Assembly: GCF_947172395.1 (NCBI RefSeq)
Contig: NC_069086.1
Span: 156,501 to 220,500 of the forward strand
Origin: Bicyclus anynana
Taxonomy: Eukaryota; Arthropoda; Insecta; Lepidoptera; Nymphalidae
Reading direction: 5' to 3'
DNA length: 64,000 nucleotides
Both the position numbers and the translations under genes were made by a program. Under the pieces are notes generated by a model. The model worked only from the letters and a program-made list of their open reading frames with translations. It did no database searches and had not been told where the DNA came from. Below, piece after piece: positions 8,958 through 18,557 of this stretch; the stretch's first letter is position 1, and every line of letters starts with the position of its first letter.

Positions 8958-9234
8958 GCGCCATCTGTTCATATTGTCGGAACTAGAGCCTTTCAAAATG
9001 TACATAGATGGCGCTGCAACTACACATGAAAATTACGCGTGATTATAAAATATTCCTGATAAAGTGTTGTGTTATTATTTGTGCTTACTCTATTTATATA
9101 ACAATTATTTTTCATGGCTCTATTAATATTTGAGATTTGTAATAATATTTTTTTCTTACCTACTTGGTACCATTTCTTGCCACGGGCGGCGAAGCTTTCC
9201 TCACTTAGTTGACAAGTCCACTGATAGATGGCGC
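8958..9234. promoter_or_regulatory. Three CTCF-core motifs, possible boundary
   Basis: AGATGGCGC occurs at 8958-8966 (minus), 9006-9014 (plus) and 9226-9234 (plus). The insect CTCF core is AGRKGGCGC, so these are exact matches. One further copy occurs in the rest of the window (44585). The position, between the gene's end and the repeat-rich desert, suits an insulator, but binding is not shown. Confidence 0.45.
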
Positions 9235-9810
9235 TACTAGTATTCAGTTCAGTAAGACAACTGTTGTTCGGAGGTGTTTTATTGGAGGCTTTGTTCATCG
9301 TAAAATTGTAAACTTGTTCTGGGGCTGGTTTCTGCGAATCTGTTTTGTTTTTTTTTTAATTTTTTTTACAATTTAATAAATCCGAGCCTTGTTTTATAAG
9401 TACTTTATTTAAGACAAGCGGACGCTCGCGACTTCATCTATAATGTAATAGGTAAATAGTTCACTAATCATTTTACAAACAGATAGGTAACTTGAAATGA
9501 TAACGATTTATATAAAAACACTTCAACCACCTTAATGTACATACCTGCCCTTGAATAACATTATTCTAAAGTAATTATTTTTAACAGTAGATATCAGTTT
9601 TAACAACCTACCCCTACCCTACCTTTATACTACCCCTATCCAACCAGTACTCTACCCCTTATTTTACCCTACCCCTACTTTACCCTTACTCTATCCTACC
9701 CCTACCCTAAGTATCCTATTTCCGACTCCTGGTTCTAAGTAAGCTAACTCCCATCAATTCAGCCTTATCGGCAACTATACAACTTTTTCTAATTCCTACT
9801 TAATTTTTAA
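9235..9810. other. AT-rich DNA with small Helitron and CCCTA remnants
   Basis: A Helitron-end remnant (AGCGGACGCTCGCGACTTC) lies at about 9417-9436, and a short degenerate CCCTA array at 9605-9720. No gene seen. Confidence 0.5.
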
Positions 9811-10680
9811 CCGACTTCCAAAAAGGAGGAGGTTCTACGTTCGGCTGTATGTATTTTTTTTTTTTTTTTTTTTATGTATGTCCAGCGATAATTCCGTCAT
9901 TTGTGGACCGATTTTGAAAATTCTTTTTTTGTTTTGAAGGGTTTGATTCCAGGGTGGTCCCATTTTTTTCATGTCAGGATCTGATGATGGCATCCTGGAG
10001 AAATCGAGGGGAACTTTCGAAAATCGTAGAGACGGCTAGTGCGTTTGTTAGTGTTTCCATAAGGTATTTTAAACCACTACAATTTTTGAAGGTCTGGAGT
10101 TGGTCTGATGATGGAGCCGATACACAGACGATAGAACTCGTCAACGATTTACAGCAGGTACCTTTTGTTTGGGCTTAATTTATTTGTATTGATGAGAACT
10201 TTCCACCTAGATGGGTTGTGACTGTATTAAGGGTCTGATGATGAAGACGAAGGACAGTGAAGAGAACTCCTCGACGGTTCACAGTAGCTACCTTGTGTTT
10301 GGACTTGATAAATTTGTATTGATGAGAACTTTCCACCTAGATGGGTTTTGACTGTATTAGGGGTCTGGTGATGAAGACGAAGGATAGTTAAGGGAACTCC
10401 TCGACGGTTCACAGTAGCTACCTTGTGTTTGGACTTGATAAATTTGTATTGATGAGAACTTTCCACCTAGATGGGTTTTGACTGTATTAGAGGTCTGGTG
10501 ATGAAGATGAAGGAGAGTTAAGGGAACTCCTAGACGGTTCACAGTAGCTACCTTGTGTTTGGACTTGATAAATTTTATATTGATGAGAACTTTCCACCCA
10601 TATGGATTGTGACTGCTTAGGGGGTCTGGTGATGAAGACGGAGGACAGTCAGTTCACACTCAGTAGGTGTGCTAACACTA
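9811..10680 (+). repeat. ACCGACTTCC element with 130-bp minisatellite
   Basis: It starts at AACCGACTTCCAAAAAGGAG, followed by a poly-T run. From about 9977 to 10650 it holds roughly five tandem units. The units begin at GGTCTG at 10232, 10362, 10492 and 10623 (spacing 130, 130, 131), with two more diverged units upstream at about 127-bp spacing. ORFs here on either strand are repeats of one another and not genes. A relative in opposite orientation lies at 13955-14275. Confidence 0.8.
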
Positions 10681-10693
10681 AAAATTAAAAAAT

Positions 10694-11018
10694 AAAAATT
10701 TTAATAAAAAAAATTCAACCGACTTCCAACTCAAAAATTAACCTAAACTAAAAAGCAAAAAATAACATCTTACCTATGTGCTACCTTCTGATCAGTTTGA
10801 AGGCGGTGCCAATCCAGTGTCATGTTTTAATTAAAGCCGTTTCTGAAAGAACCACAGAAATTGTGTAATTTAAACTACTTGAATTAAAACATCACTGGCT
10901 TGGCACCGCCTTCAAACTGATCAGAAGGTAGCACATAGGTAAGATGTTATTTTTTGCTTTTTAGTTTAGGTTAATTTTTGAGTTGGAAGTCGGTTGAATT
11001 TTTTTTATTAAAATTTTT
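10694..11018. repeat. Large inverted repeat (foldback), 139/137-bp arms
   Basis: The left arm is 10694-10832, the right arm 10882-11018, and the loop 49 bp. The arms pair almost perfectly, with one mismatch and a two-base indel near the loop. The outer part contains the ACCGACTTCCAACTC motif. Diverged single-arm relatives occur at about 14960-15055 and 16232-16262. It is a non-autonomous foldback element or an inverted duplication of one repeat. Confidence 0.88.
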
Positions 11019-11149
11019 TTAAACTTTTGAATGGAACGTCCGAATTGAATAATTCAAAAAGTAAAAGGTATTGAAGCAGTCTTGAACATGAAGTAGTTTA
11101 TTTTGATAAAAAATAATACCAAGATGCAAATAAAGAGCCTATTCTAACG

Positions 11150-11665
11150 GCCGCATTTCCATTTTGTTTTTTTTTAAATAAAAGAACACTTATTGTGACA
11201 TGACTGTAATAGTTAAGCATAATATGCTGTCGCAACACTTTTCGTAGAAAATGATGTTTTGAAACTTGGCACGGTTTAAGACCATAATACGAAAAAGGTT
11301 AGATATAGGATACTTTTTATTGCGAAAATAAAATAAAAAGGGGGTGAAATAGATGTTGAAAATTTGTATGAAAATTCTTCATTTTTAGTTACAGTTTTAA
11401 ATTTTTTTCATAAATCATGAAAAAAATATACGAAATATAATGTGATTAAATTTTTTTTAAATTCAACCTCTTAAGTGGTGAAATAGGGCTTGAAAGTTTA
11501 CATTGATTTCCATGCGGACGAAGTCACGGGCGTCCGCTAGTATAATATATAGCCTATAGCCTACCTCGATAAATGGGCTATCTAACACTCAAAGAATTTT
11601 TCAAATTGGACAAGTAGTTTCTGAGATTAGCGCGTTGTTCTACTTTATAATATTAGTATAGATAT
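11150..11665 (+). mobile_element. Helitron-like remnants
   Basis: The 3' terminus with hairpin and CTAG ends at about 11540 (ATGCGGACGAAGTCACGGGC then GTCCGCTAG). It is preceded by the usual GGGGTGAAATAG-type subterminal DNA. A minus-oriented 5' terminus follows directly (TTTATAATATTAGTATAGAT, 11644-11663). Non-coding. Confidence 0.6.
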
Positions 11666-12529
11666 ATATATTTGCATTTATATTAAGATTTGTGCATAAA
11701 TCATGAAAAAAATATGAAATATAATGTGATATTATAAGAAATTCTAAAATTCAAACTCAAAACGGGGTAGGTACCTTAATCCAAGTACCTACGTAGGTAC
11801 ACCTACAGGTTTCTGCGTAGATCACAAAGGGCAACTTTTTGTAAATGAACTAGAGGCAAAGTGTCTCGCGGGTTGTCGGTAGAGTCTGCAAAGACGACAC
11901 TTTACAGAGTAGAAAATAAATGCATTTACTAGTGGACGCCTGCTACTTTGTCCGCGCATGGAATCTCAGAACCAAGACATTTTGTAACTATTTTGAAAGG
12001 CATTTTGACAAACCATTCACGCTTTTCTAATCATGAAAACCGCATTTTATTCCATTGCGTAGGTAGTGACCGCACGTACGTACCTCCCTACGCATTTAAT
12101 CATTGGCGACACTGCGGAACCCGTGTTGCGAGCGCTCGGCGTGGCGACCGCGGGCACGTACGGATGAGCGCGACAGAGTGCAGTCGCTTGTATGTCATTT
12201 GTGACTTGTCTCCCGTTTATTCTAATGTGGTTTCGCCATCATCTCACGAGCGAAGCGGATGTATTACATTCACAGCTATTAGAATATAAAGATGCTGCTT
12301 GACCAAATGACCAAAACCAAATGACAAGTGTCTGCGCATGTACGATTATAAAGAAAAGTGTTAAAGGCATGCTCGGCGATCAACAAAAAATCTTTCTGTT
12401 TTATCTAATATTATAATACTAGCGACTCGCCCCTGCTTCAAACGGGTGGGCAGGGTGAGTGATTAATAATACATATTATGATAAGTCTATGGATGTCTGT
12501 ATGGTACATCCGAAATGAAATATCATTTG
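11666..12529. other. Mixed intergenic DNA
   Basis: A decayed Helitron end is at 11930-11957, a GC patch at 12100-12180, and a CTAGCGACTCGCCCCTGCTT repeat end at 12419-12438. No gene is supported; the ORF at 11948-12289 has no recognisable domain and crosses repeat sequence. Confidence 0.45.
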
Positions 12530-12716
12530 TCTCATAGGTGAAAAACATCGTGAGGAAAACTGCACACCAAAGAATTTTCTTAATTCTCTGCGTGTGTGAA
12601 GTCTGCCAATCCGCATTAGGTAAGCGCGGTGGACTATTGGACTAACCGCTCTCATTCTGATAGAAGACTCGTGCTCAACAGTGAGCCGAACATGGGTTGT
12701 CAAAGATGACATCCGA
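12530..12716 (+). mobile_element. tRNA-derived SINE, 5'-truncated copy
   Basis: It matches the body and tail of the SINE at 25620-25902 (CATCGTGAGG, TTCTTAATTCTCTGCGTGTG, GAAGTCTGCCAATCCGCATT, GTGGACTATTGG, GTGAGCCGAACATGGGTTG). The promoter head is missing. Confidence 0.75.
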
Positions 12717-13954
12717 CCGCTGCCGCATGTGCATCCGCTTTTAGAATCTCATAAACTGTACTTTTACCTATATGTCTGTGCTTTTGATACCTTACTCTTG
12801 AATCTCTTTATCTATTGCTGAAAACCGCACTAAAATCAGTTCTGTAGTTTGAAACATGTTTAAGCGAGCATGCAACGGAAACGACTTCGTTTTATACCAT
12901 CGGGGCACGTCGGGGCGCCGGGATATGGACCAACGGCTGAAGTGTCGCGGGGACTGTAGTCAGTTCTGAGTTTTTCATCTTTCTCATACAATTATGGTTA
13001 ATGTTGATACAGACTGTTGTCTAGCTTCCAATATTTTATTTAAGGAAACAAATATTAAACAAATAAAAAAGAATTGTTTGAATGAAATTAATTAAACATA
13101 AAACCCTAATCACTTTTAGCTTTGTTTAAAGTCTAATAATGCTGATTGCTGAGTAAGTATATATTACCAACAACGAAGGATTTACGAAAAATTTTCTTTT
13201 CAAGGGGGAGAAGGATGTTAGGGTGAATTTCATATGAATTCAATTTTCAATTATTTTGACATTTTTTATTTTTGAATTGAAAAATAAATTTACATACCTA
13301 TATTTTTTAAATAAGTTCATCTGACTTTTAGAACATAAACGTACCTCCACCTACCTACAGCTCGTGCGGAGTGACTATAACTTGACAAATGGCTCGGACG
13401 ACGTGTGTACTGTGTTCGTTTGGTTGTGTTTGGTGGCCAGGTGTCCAGTTAATGCGCACGAGTTATACCTATAACATTTTCTACCTAATGTCATGGTTTT
13501 CAAAAAGTATCTATTGAACCTATTTTAAAATTAAAAATAAATTGTACTTATTTTAACCAAAAAGTGAAATTACCTATTCCATTTCTCACTGCATTGCTGC
13601 ATTATATTTATTACATTGTCTTCTGTCAGCTCTGGACCCAGGTCCTTCGTTACTTCCTCTCTTTCAACTCGGAACCGAGGACAGGAAAAAATTGTATGTT
13701 CTGCATCATCACTGAGTCATTCCAAATGTGTATTTGGTTGAATATTCTTTTTTAATTTTTATTTTTCCATTTTTAGTGTTAGCATACCTACCAAGTGTAA
13801 AACATATGAAAATACCAAGTTTCTAGAAACCCAATTTTGAAAACACTACTTACCTTAACTCACATAAGTACGATATTTCACTCCCCCTTTATCCACACGT
13901 AATATGAATATCGAAAAAAACGTGAAATGTATGTTCCTTAATGAGGAGTTTCCT
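12717..13954. other. AT-rich intergenic DNA without recognised features
   Basis: No gene, repeat or motif cluster found. Short GC blips lie at 12895-12950 and 13365-13440. The ORF at 13564-13755 lacks any recognisable feature. Confidence 0.5.
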
Positions 13955-14275
13955 TATTTGTCCTCCGTTTTCATCACCAGACCCCTAATGCAGCTACAAC
14001 TCATCTAGGTGAAAAGTTTTTATCAATACAAATCAAGCCCAAACACAAAGTAGTTCCTGTGAAACGTCGAGGAATTCCCTTACCTGTCCTTCGTCTTAAT
14101 CACCAGACCCCTAATGCAGTCACAATCCATCTAAGTGGAAAGATCTCAGACAGAATCCAGTGCGACCAAAATGCGACCAGCCTGAAAGTATCCACAAATG
14201 ACGGAAATATCGCTGGACATACGTAAAAAAACAGTTGAAAGTAGAACCTCCTCCCTTTTGGAAGTCGGTTAAAAA
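13955..14275 (-). repeat. Inverted relative of the 9811-10680 element
   Basis: Two 130-bp units (ATCACCAGACCCCTAATGCA at about 13974 and 14100) are followed by the reverse complement of AACCGACTTCC...GAGG at about 14245-14272. It is shorter than the plus-strand copy. Confidence 0.75.
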
Positions 14276-14324
14276 AGATTGTCTGAAAAACCAAAACCTT
14301 TATGATCTAATATCTATGTATGAT

Positions 14325-14946
14325 CTAACTCATTTTCCTAAAGTGGTTTAGGACCCCCAGGGATCTATGGAAGACTCGGCGGGGGTCTACATTGCCGTGA
14401 CATAAAAATGGGGGTTCACAATTCGTAAGCAGCGGTCCACGAAAATTTATCTAGTTTCATACCGAATGGGGAATTTTCTAAATAAAATAATTTGTGGATT
14501 AATTGATTATGAAACACGGCTAAAACTCACGTGATATTACGTCGGAGTATGCCCGACTAGTTTCGAACCCATACGGGGCCCTTAGTCATGAGCTGGTTCT
14601 TGCATCGCGGCACGATCCAAACTGATCGTGCCGGAATCGGATCGGGCATACTCCGACGTAATATCACGTGAGTTTTAGCCGTGTTTCATAATCAATTAAT
14701 ATGAATAACACTCACGATAGTTTAAATTCTAAAATTTGTGGATTGATTGCTTCCTTGTGCTTTGAGTACCACATATTCATGTTGGCTGAACCTTTTCCCT
14801 GGACAATTTTAATTATAATTATTTATTTTAAACTGTTATTCATCACAATTTTTGTCCAGTTTTAGATTAAAATTTAGCAAGGGGTCCACCGGAACCAGTA
14901 AATTAGAAAGTGGTCTATGAAAAAAAAGAAGTTTGGGAACCTCTGA
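14325..14946. mobile_element. hAT-like remnant interrupted by an inverted-repeat element
   Basis: The right end reads AAGTTTGGGAACCTCTG, i.e. CAGAGGTTCCCAAACTT reversed, a common hAT terminus. Internal phrases about 'GGTTTAGGACCCCC' and 'GGGGTCCACCGG' fit non-autonomous hAT copies. No transposase remains. The left terminus is decayed. Confidence 0.45.
14499..14699. mobile_element. 201-bp MITE-like element with perfect 58-bp inverted repeats
   Basis: Arms at 14499-14556 and 14642-14699 are exact reverse complements. The 85-bp centre holds a second perfect hairpin, GGCACGATC-CAAACT-GATCGTGCC. TTTGTGGATT occurs immediately left (14491-14500) and again at about 14740, which could mark a larger duplicated target. 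Perfect arms imply recent insertion or conversion. No ORF. Confidence 0.8.
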
Positions 14947-15289
14947 TTTAGATAGATGCTTTGATTTAATACATCACCAGCTTGCCACTGACTTCAAAAT
15001 GATCGGTAGGTAGGTAGAAAATTTGTTATTTTTCGCTTTTTAGTTTCATGCGTGTATGTTTTTGAAGTAGTTTGTATTTGTTGTCGATAGGTAGGTAGGT
15101 ATGTGGTGGGTAAGACATCAAGAGATTACGAGACGATCGACGATTCGATGGCCGATACATTTTTTTGCATGTATGTTTTGCACTGGTGTGCTCCAATAGT
15201 TCCTTGAATGATACTGGTGCATAGTTGATCTAGGTAACTTGTTACGTTACAATAATGTAAATATACAATATAAACGTTGCCTATCCATT
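14947..15289. other. Intergenic DNA with a foldback-arm relative
   Basis: 14960-15055 resembles one arm of the 10694-11018 foldback (CATCACCAGCTTGCCACTGA, TTTTTCGCTTTTTAGTTT). Otherwise nothing recognised. Confidence 0.5.
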
Positions 15290-15912
15290 TTTGGCGAGCT
15301 TAGAGTTTAGCGACAGCTCGGCGTTTGCGGCTATCGGTGAGCTGACCGCCGGCCGCCGCTCCGCCGCCCCGCCGGCGCGCGGCCGCGGTCATTAGCGGGC
15401 GCGAGCGCGCTTCATATATTATACTGCGCGTATCCACTAAATTGTGTCGCCGATAAGTGGGCGGGCGAGCCGGCGCGCGCGGCCGCGGGAGCCTGCGCCC
15501 TGCGCCCTCGCCCCACGCTCCACAGTCGCCCGCGCGCGCCGCACTTACGCCGCTCTGGCGCGCGGCGGCGCCGGGCGGCGGCGAGCGCAGGGCTAATGTG
15601 TAACCGATGTAAGGCGAGCGCCACTAATGCGCCCGGCGCCGGCGCCCGCCTAAAACAAAAATGTACAACATTCCTGTGTTTAGGAGAGCCTTTATTCCTT
15701 TTTTATCGGCTCATGAAATAATAGAACAGGCTCAAAGCGCCGCCGCTTATCGAGCTGCTCGATTTATTAAGCGACCGTTAGCGCGCCGCCGCCGCCCGCG
15801 CACCTCGCCCCGCGCCAGCGCCAGCAGCAGCGCCGAGCTCACCTCGCGCGGCTGGGGCACTGCAGCTCCAGTTGGACGGCCGGTCGCAGTGACGAAGAAA
15901 CCTGCCGCCTGA
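15290..15912. promoter_or_regulatory. GC-rich patches (15290-15640 and 15738-15870)
   Basis: Strongly GC-rich blocks in AT-rich DNA, with embedded TAAT cores (CATTAGCGGGC, GCTAATGTG, ACTAATGCG) and GATA cores (CCGATAAGTGG, CTTATCGAGC). ORFs in them are composition artefacts. The pattern resembles cis-regulatory islands near developmental genes; function is inferred. Confidence 0.35.
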
Positions 15913-16555
15913 GCTGGGTTCCTAGTTTGATTAGAAATAGTCAGTTTCCAGAATCCAGATGAAATTGTTACAGTTACAAAGAAGATATACCTAATATACG
16001 ATTCCGAGAACTTAGGTATAGAGATGGAGGAGCTTAACCCAAAGCGAGCAAACATTAGCTAAAACCTTGTGACTGCCACAGTCCCTGGCATCACTTTTTT
16101 AAGTTGAAGGAGTGAAACAGGTATTAAATGTAATTGGTACATTCACTACTTATGGATTATAATTACTTAAAAAAATACAATCACCTATTCACGAAACCAA
16201 GAAGTGAAAATTAATATTATAATATTTTCTACCTATTGATCACTTTGAAGGAGGTGCCATTATCACCTATTTTGAATATCAAAAAATAATTAAGTATGTC
16301 AAAAAAGAAACGAGCATTACCTAATCAAGAATCATAATTAAATAGTCAAGTCAATAGAGAATTTTCCTTCGAAGTCCTCAAGAACAGCTCCGATTTTGAT
16401 GATTTTGATATTATTTGAAATCAGAAACCTTTTGGAGTGGGACGGAGAGATTTATATTGTTTAAATAATAATTATGTAAAAAATAATTAAACATAAAATA
16501 TTCAGTAAAAACGTATTAAAGATGTATTATTATTTTACGTATTGTTTTATATTTA
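15913..16555. other. AT-rich intergenic DNA
   Basis: A foldback-arm relative lies at 16232-16262 (CTACCTATTGATCACTTTGA). Nothing else recognised. Confidence 0.5.
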
Positions 16556-16558
16556 TAC

Positions 16559-16750
16559 TAGCAGACGCTCGCGACTTCGTCCGCGTAGAATTAGTTTTTC
16601 ATAATTCCCTCGGAAACCATGGATTTGTCCGGAATAAAAAGTAGCCTATGTGTTAATCCAGAGTGAAATTTATTTCCATTCCAAATTTCAGCCAAATCGC
16701 TTCAGTAGCCACAGCGTAAAGGAGGAACAAACATAAATACACACAAACTT
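16559..16750 (-). mobile_element. Helitron-like element, minus strand
   Basis: CTAGCAGACGCTCGCGACTT at the left is the minus-strand 3' terminus. The body (GGAACCATGG-like, GTAGCCTATGTGTTAATCCA, CCAAATTTCAGCCAAATC) is the standard non-autonomous lepidopteran Helitron body. The 5' end breaks at ACACAAACTTTCA, where a SINE begins. Confidence 0.65.
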
Positions 16751-16756
16751 TCAACA

Positions 16757-16922
16757 TCCGATCGCCAAGCGATTTAGCGTTCGGGCACGATGTCGTGTAG
16801 AAACCGAAAGGATTTTTATCCTCCTCCTAACAAGTTAGCCCGCTTCCAACTTAGATTGCATCATCACTTACCATCAGGTGAGATTGTAGTCAAGGGATTA
16901 CTTGTAAAGAATAAAAAAAAAA
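16757..16922 (+). mobile_element. SINE-like repeat with poly-A tail
   Basis: It runs from CGATCGCCAAGCGATTTAGC through AGAAACCGAAAGGATTTT and CACTTACCATCAGGTGAGAT to a poly-A tail. The same sequence in opposite orientation is at 35855-36020, which also has a longer internal stretch. Confidence 0.65.
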
Positions 16923-17336
16923 CTTTACCCTACTCCCCACCAAACCTACCGAACCCTACCGTACTCCTACTTTTCCCCTACCCTACCGCTAAAACTAACC
17001 CTACCCTACCCCTACCTTACCTCTACCCTACCCCTATCCTATCCCTACTTTACACGTACCCTACCCTACCCGTACCCTACCCCTTCCCTACCCTACCCCT
17101 ATCCTATACCTCTACCCTACCCCTACCCTACCCTAACCTGCTCGTACCCTATTCTACCCTAGACCTTCCCTACCTTACCCCTAATCTTAGCAAAATCGGT
17201 CCTGCCCTTTGAGCGTGGTGCGATAACATAAAGAGGTAAAGTTTGTTTGTGGTTTTAGGGGGTAATGGCTGGATCTACAGGACCGATTTGGATAATTCTT
17301 TTACCAATAGTAAGCTACGTTATTTGCGAGTGTCAT
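16923..17336 (-). mobile_element. CCCTA array joined to Helitron-like 5' region
   Basis: A degenerate CCCTA/CCCCTA array spans 16924-17190. The same tail as at 3915 follows (GCAAAATCGGTCC, GCGTGGTGCGATAA), then AAAGAGGTAAAGTTTGT and body sequence up to CATAGG at 17339. It is the second copy of the composite seen at 3475-4747. Confidence 0.55.
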
Positions 17337-17347
17337 AGGCTAACTCA

Positions 17348-17786
17348 GCAGCTGAGACATGGACTATCAAATCAGCTGATCGGCATCGCAGATGCCTTTG
17401 AGATGTGGTGCTGGCGAAGAATGCTCCGTGTCCGTGGACAGCGCATAGGACCAATGCATCGGTGTTGAAACAACTCAACATCTCGAAAAGACTTTCCACC
17501 ACCTGTCTTCAGAGGATCCTTGAGTACTTCGGTCACATTGCCAGGAGAGAAGGAGATAACCTAGAGGAACTTGTTATCACTGGCAAAGTGGAAGGAAAGA
17601 GACCTCGGGGACGTAGCCCGATGCGTTGGTCAGATCAAATCCGCACCACTCTCGATACAAAAGTACACGATGCTCTACAAGTCGCGAAAAGCCGAGCCGC
17701 ATGGCGTGACATCGTGCGGAAAAAGTTATGAATGTGTGATAGGGGTCACGACCCTCAGTAATGAGGAACACGACGCGGAGAGAGAG
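17348..17786 (+). pseudogene. RTE LINE, 5'-truncated, flanked by 11-bp target duplication
   Basis: It encodes the C-terminal tail of an RTE-type endonuclease/reverse transcriptase: WCWRRMLRV, then after a one-frame shift near 17430 WTAHRTNASVLKQLN, HIARREGDN, GKVEGKRPRGRSPMRWSDQI and a stop at about 17731. The 3' end is a GA-rich run. AGGCTAACTCA occurs at 17337-17347 and again at 17787-17797, a target-site duplication as expected for target-primed insertion into the Helitron-like repeat. Confidence 0.82.
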
Positions 17787-17876
17787 AGGCTAACTCAAAA
17801 AGTATCAGTGATATTGAAAATACTAAAAAAAACACCGTAAAGAAGAGAAAAATTACTAAATAAATTGTAACACGCA

Positions 17877-18051
17877 GAAGTCACACGAGTCCCTTCGTCA
17901 AAAGTTTAAAGAAATAGGCATTTTAACAGTAGCCTGTCAGTATATATATAACAGTATAGTTTATGTAAGACAAAATATTAATTTGTACAAACGAAAAGGA
18001 GATCTAAACCCACGTCTTACTAGACACGGGCATAAGTTAGTTATTTCTGCA
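17877..18051 (+). pseudogene. Jockey/CR1-like LINE ORF2 C-terminus, left part
   Basis: It reads in frame ESLRQKFKEIGILTVACQYI and continues to RLTRHGHKLVISA, the region after the reverse transcriptase of non-LTR elements. The frame is interrupted by the Bel-Pao element at 18052 and resumes at 24067. A second copy without the interruption is at 51421-52018. 5' truncated. Confidence 0.8.
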
Positions 18052-18253
18052 TGTTCGATTATATTTAAAAAAAAAAAAAAAAAACTTTAGTCTGTGGTTT
18101 CGTGACTCTTACTTTTTGATGTATATTTTTTGATGTCTGTAACTCTGTTGTCTGTGAAAAGAATAAAAAATTATTCAAGCCTTTTCTTGCCACGCTTTTG
18201 GTTTTATTCATTTTTTCAACATAATTCTCTACAAAGTCCCACAAAACTCTTCA
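18052..18253 (+). repeat. 5' LTR of the Bel-Pao element
   Basis: 202 bp beginning TGTTCGATTATATTT and an 18-A run, ending CTCTTCA. It carries AATAAA-type signal in its middle (AAAGAATAAAAAATT), fitting use as promoter and poly-A source. Confidence 0.93.
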
Positions 18254-18387
18254 TGGTCCTCAGTACGAGTCGGATTTTATTTTGGAACCTGCGAGACTAC
18301 CAGAGATCGAAAGTTCAAAACCGGCTTCTTTAAGTAAAAGCCTCAGCCCTCTGAAGTCTGAATAGCCGCCGCTCTCAAGATACGAGC

Positions 18388-18535
18388 CGCCACCTGGATT
18401 TACGACGGATAAACGGCGAGCCTGCGTGCCTGTGTCTGCGATCAAACAAGCCTGCGACGTTTTGGACAGCCGCTACCTGGATTTGTAAACGGCGAGCCTG
18501 CGTGCCTGCGTCTGCGATCAAGCCTGCGACGTTTA
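18388..18535 (+). repeat. Tandem duplication in the Bel-Pao leader
   Basis: Two imperfect copies of a segment containing CTGGATTT, AACGGCGAGCCTGCGTGCCT and GCCTGCGACGTTT lie between the primer site and the Gag start. They may be packaging-related or a neutral duplication. Confidence 0.75.
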
Positions 18536-18557
18536 AGACTTATCGTTAGCTTCTCAA

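Noticed and set aside
10227..10542. Two minus ORFs of 79 and 61 codons
   Set aside because: They are translations of the 130-bp minisatellite and nearly identical to each other.
9977..10650. CRISPR-like array
   Set aside because: Units are contiguous with no unique spacers, and the genome is eukaryotic.
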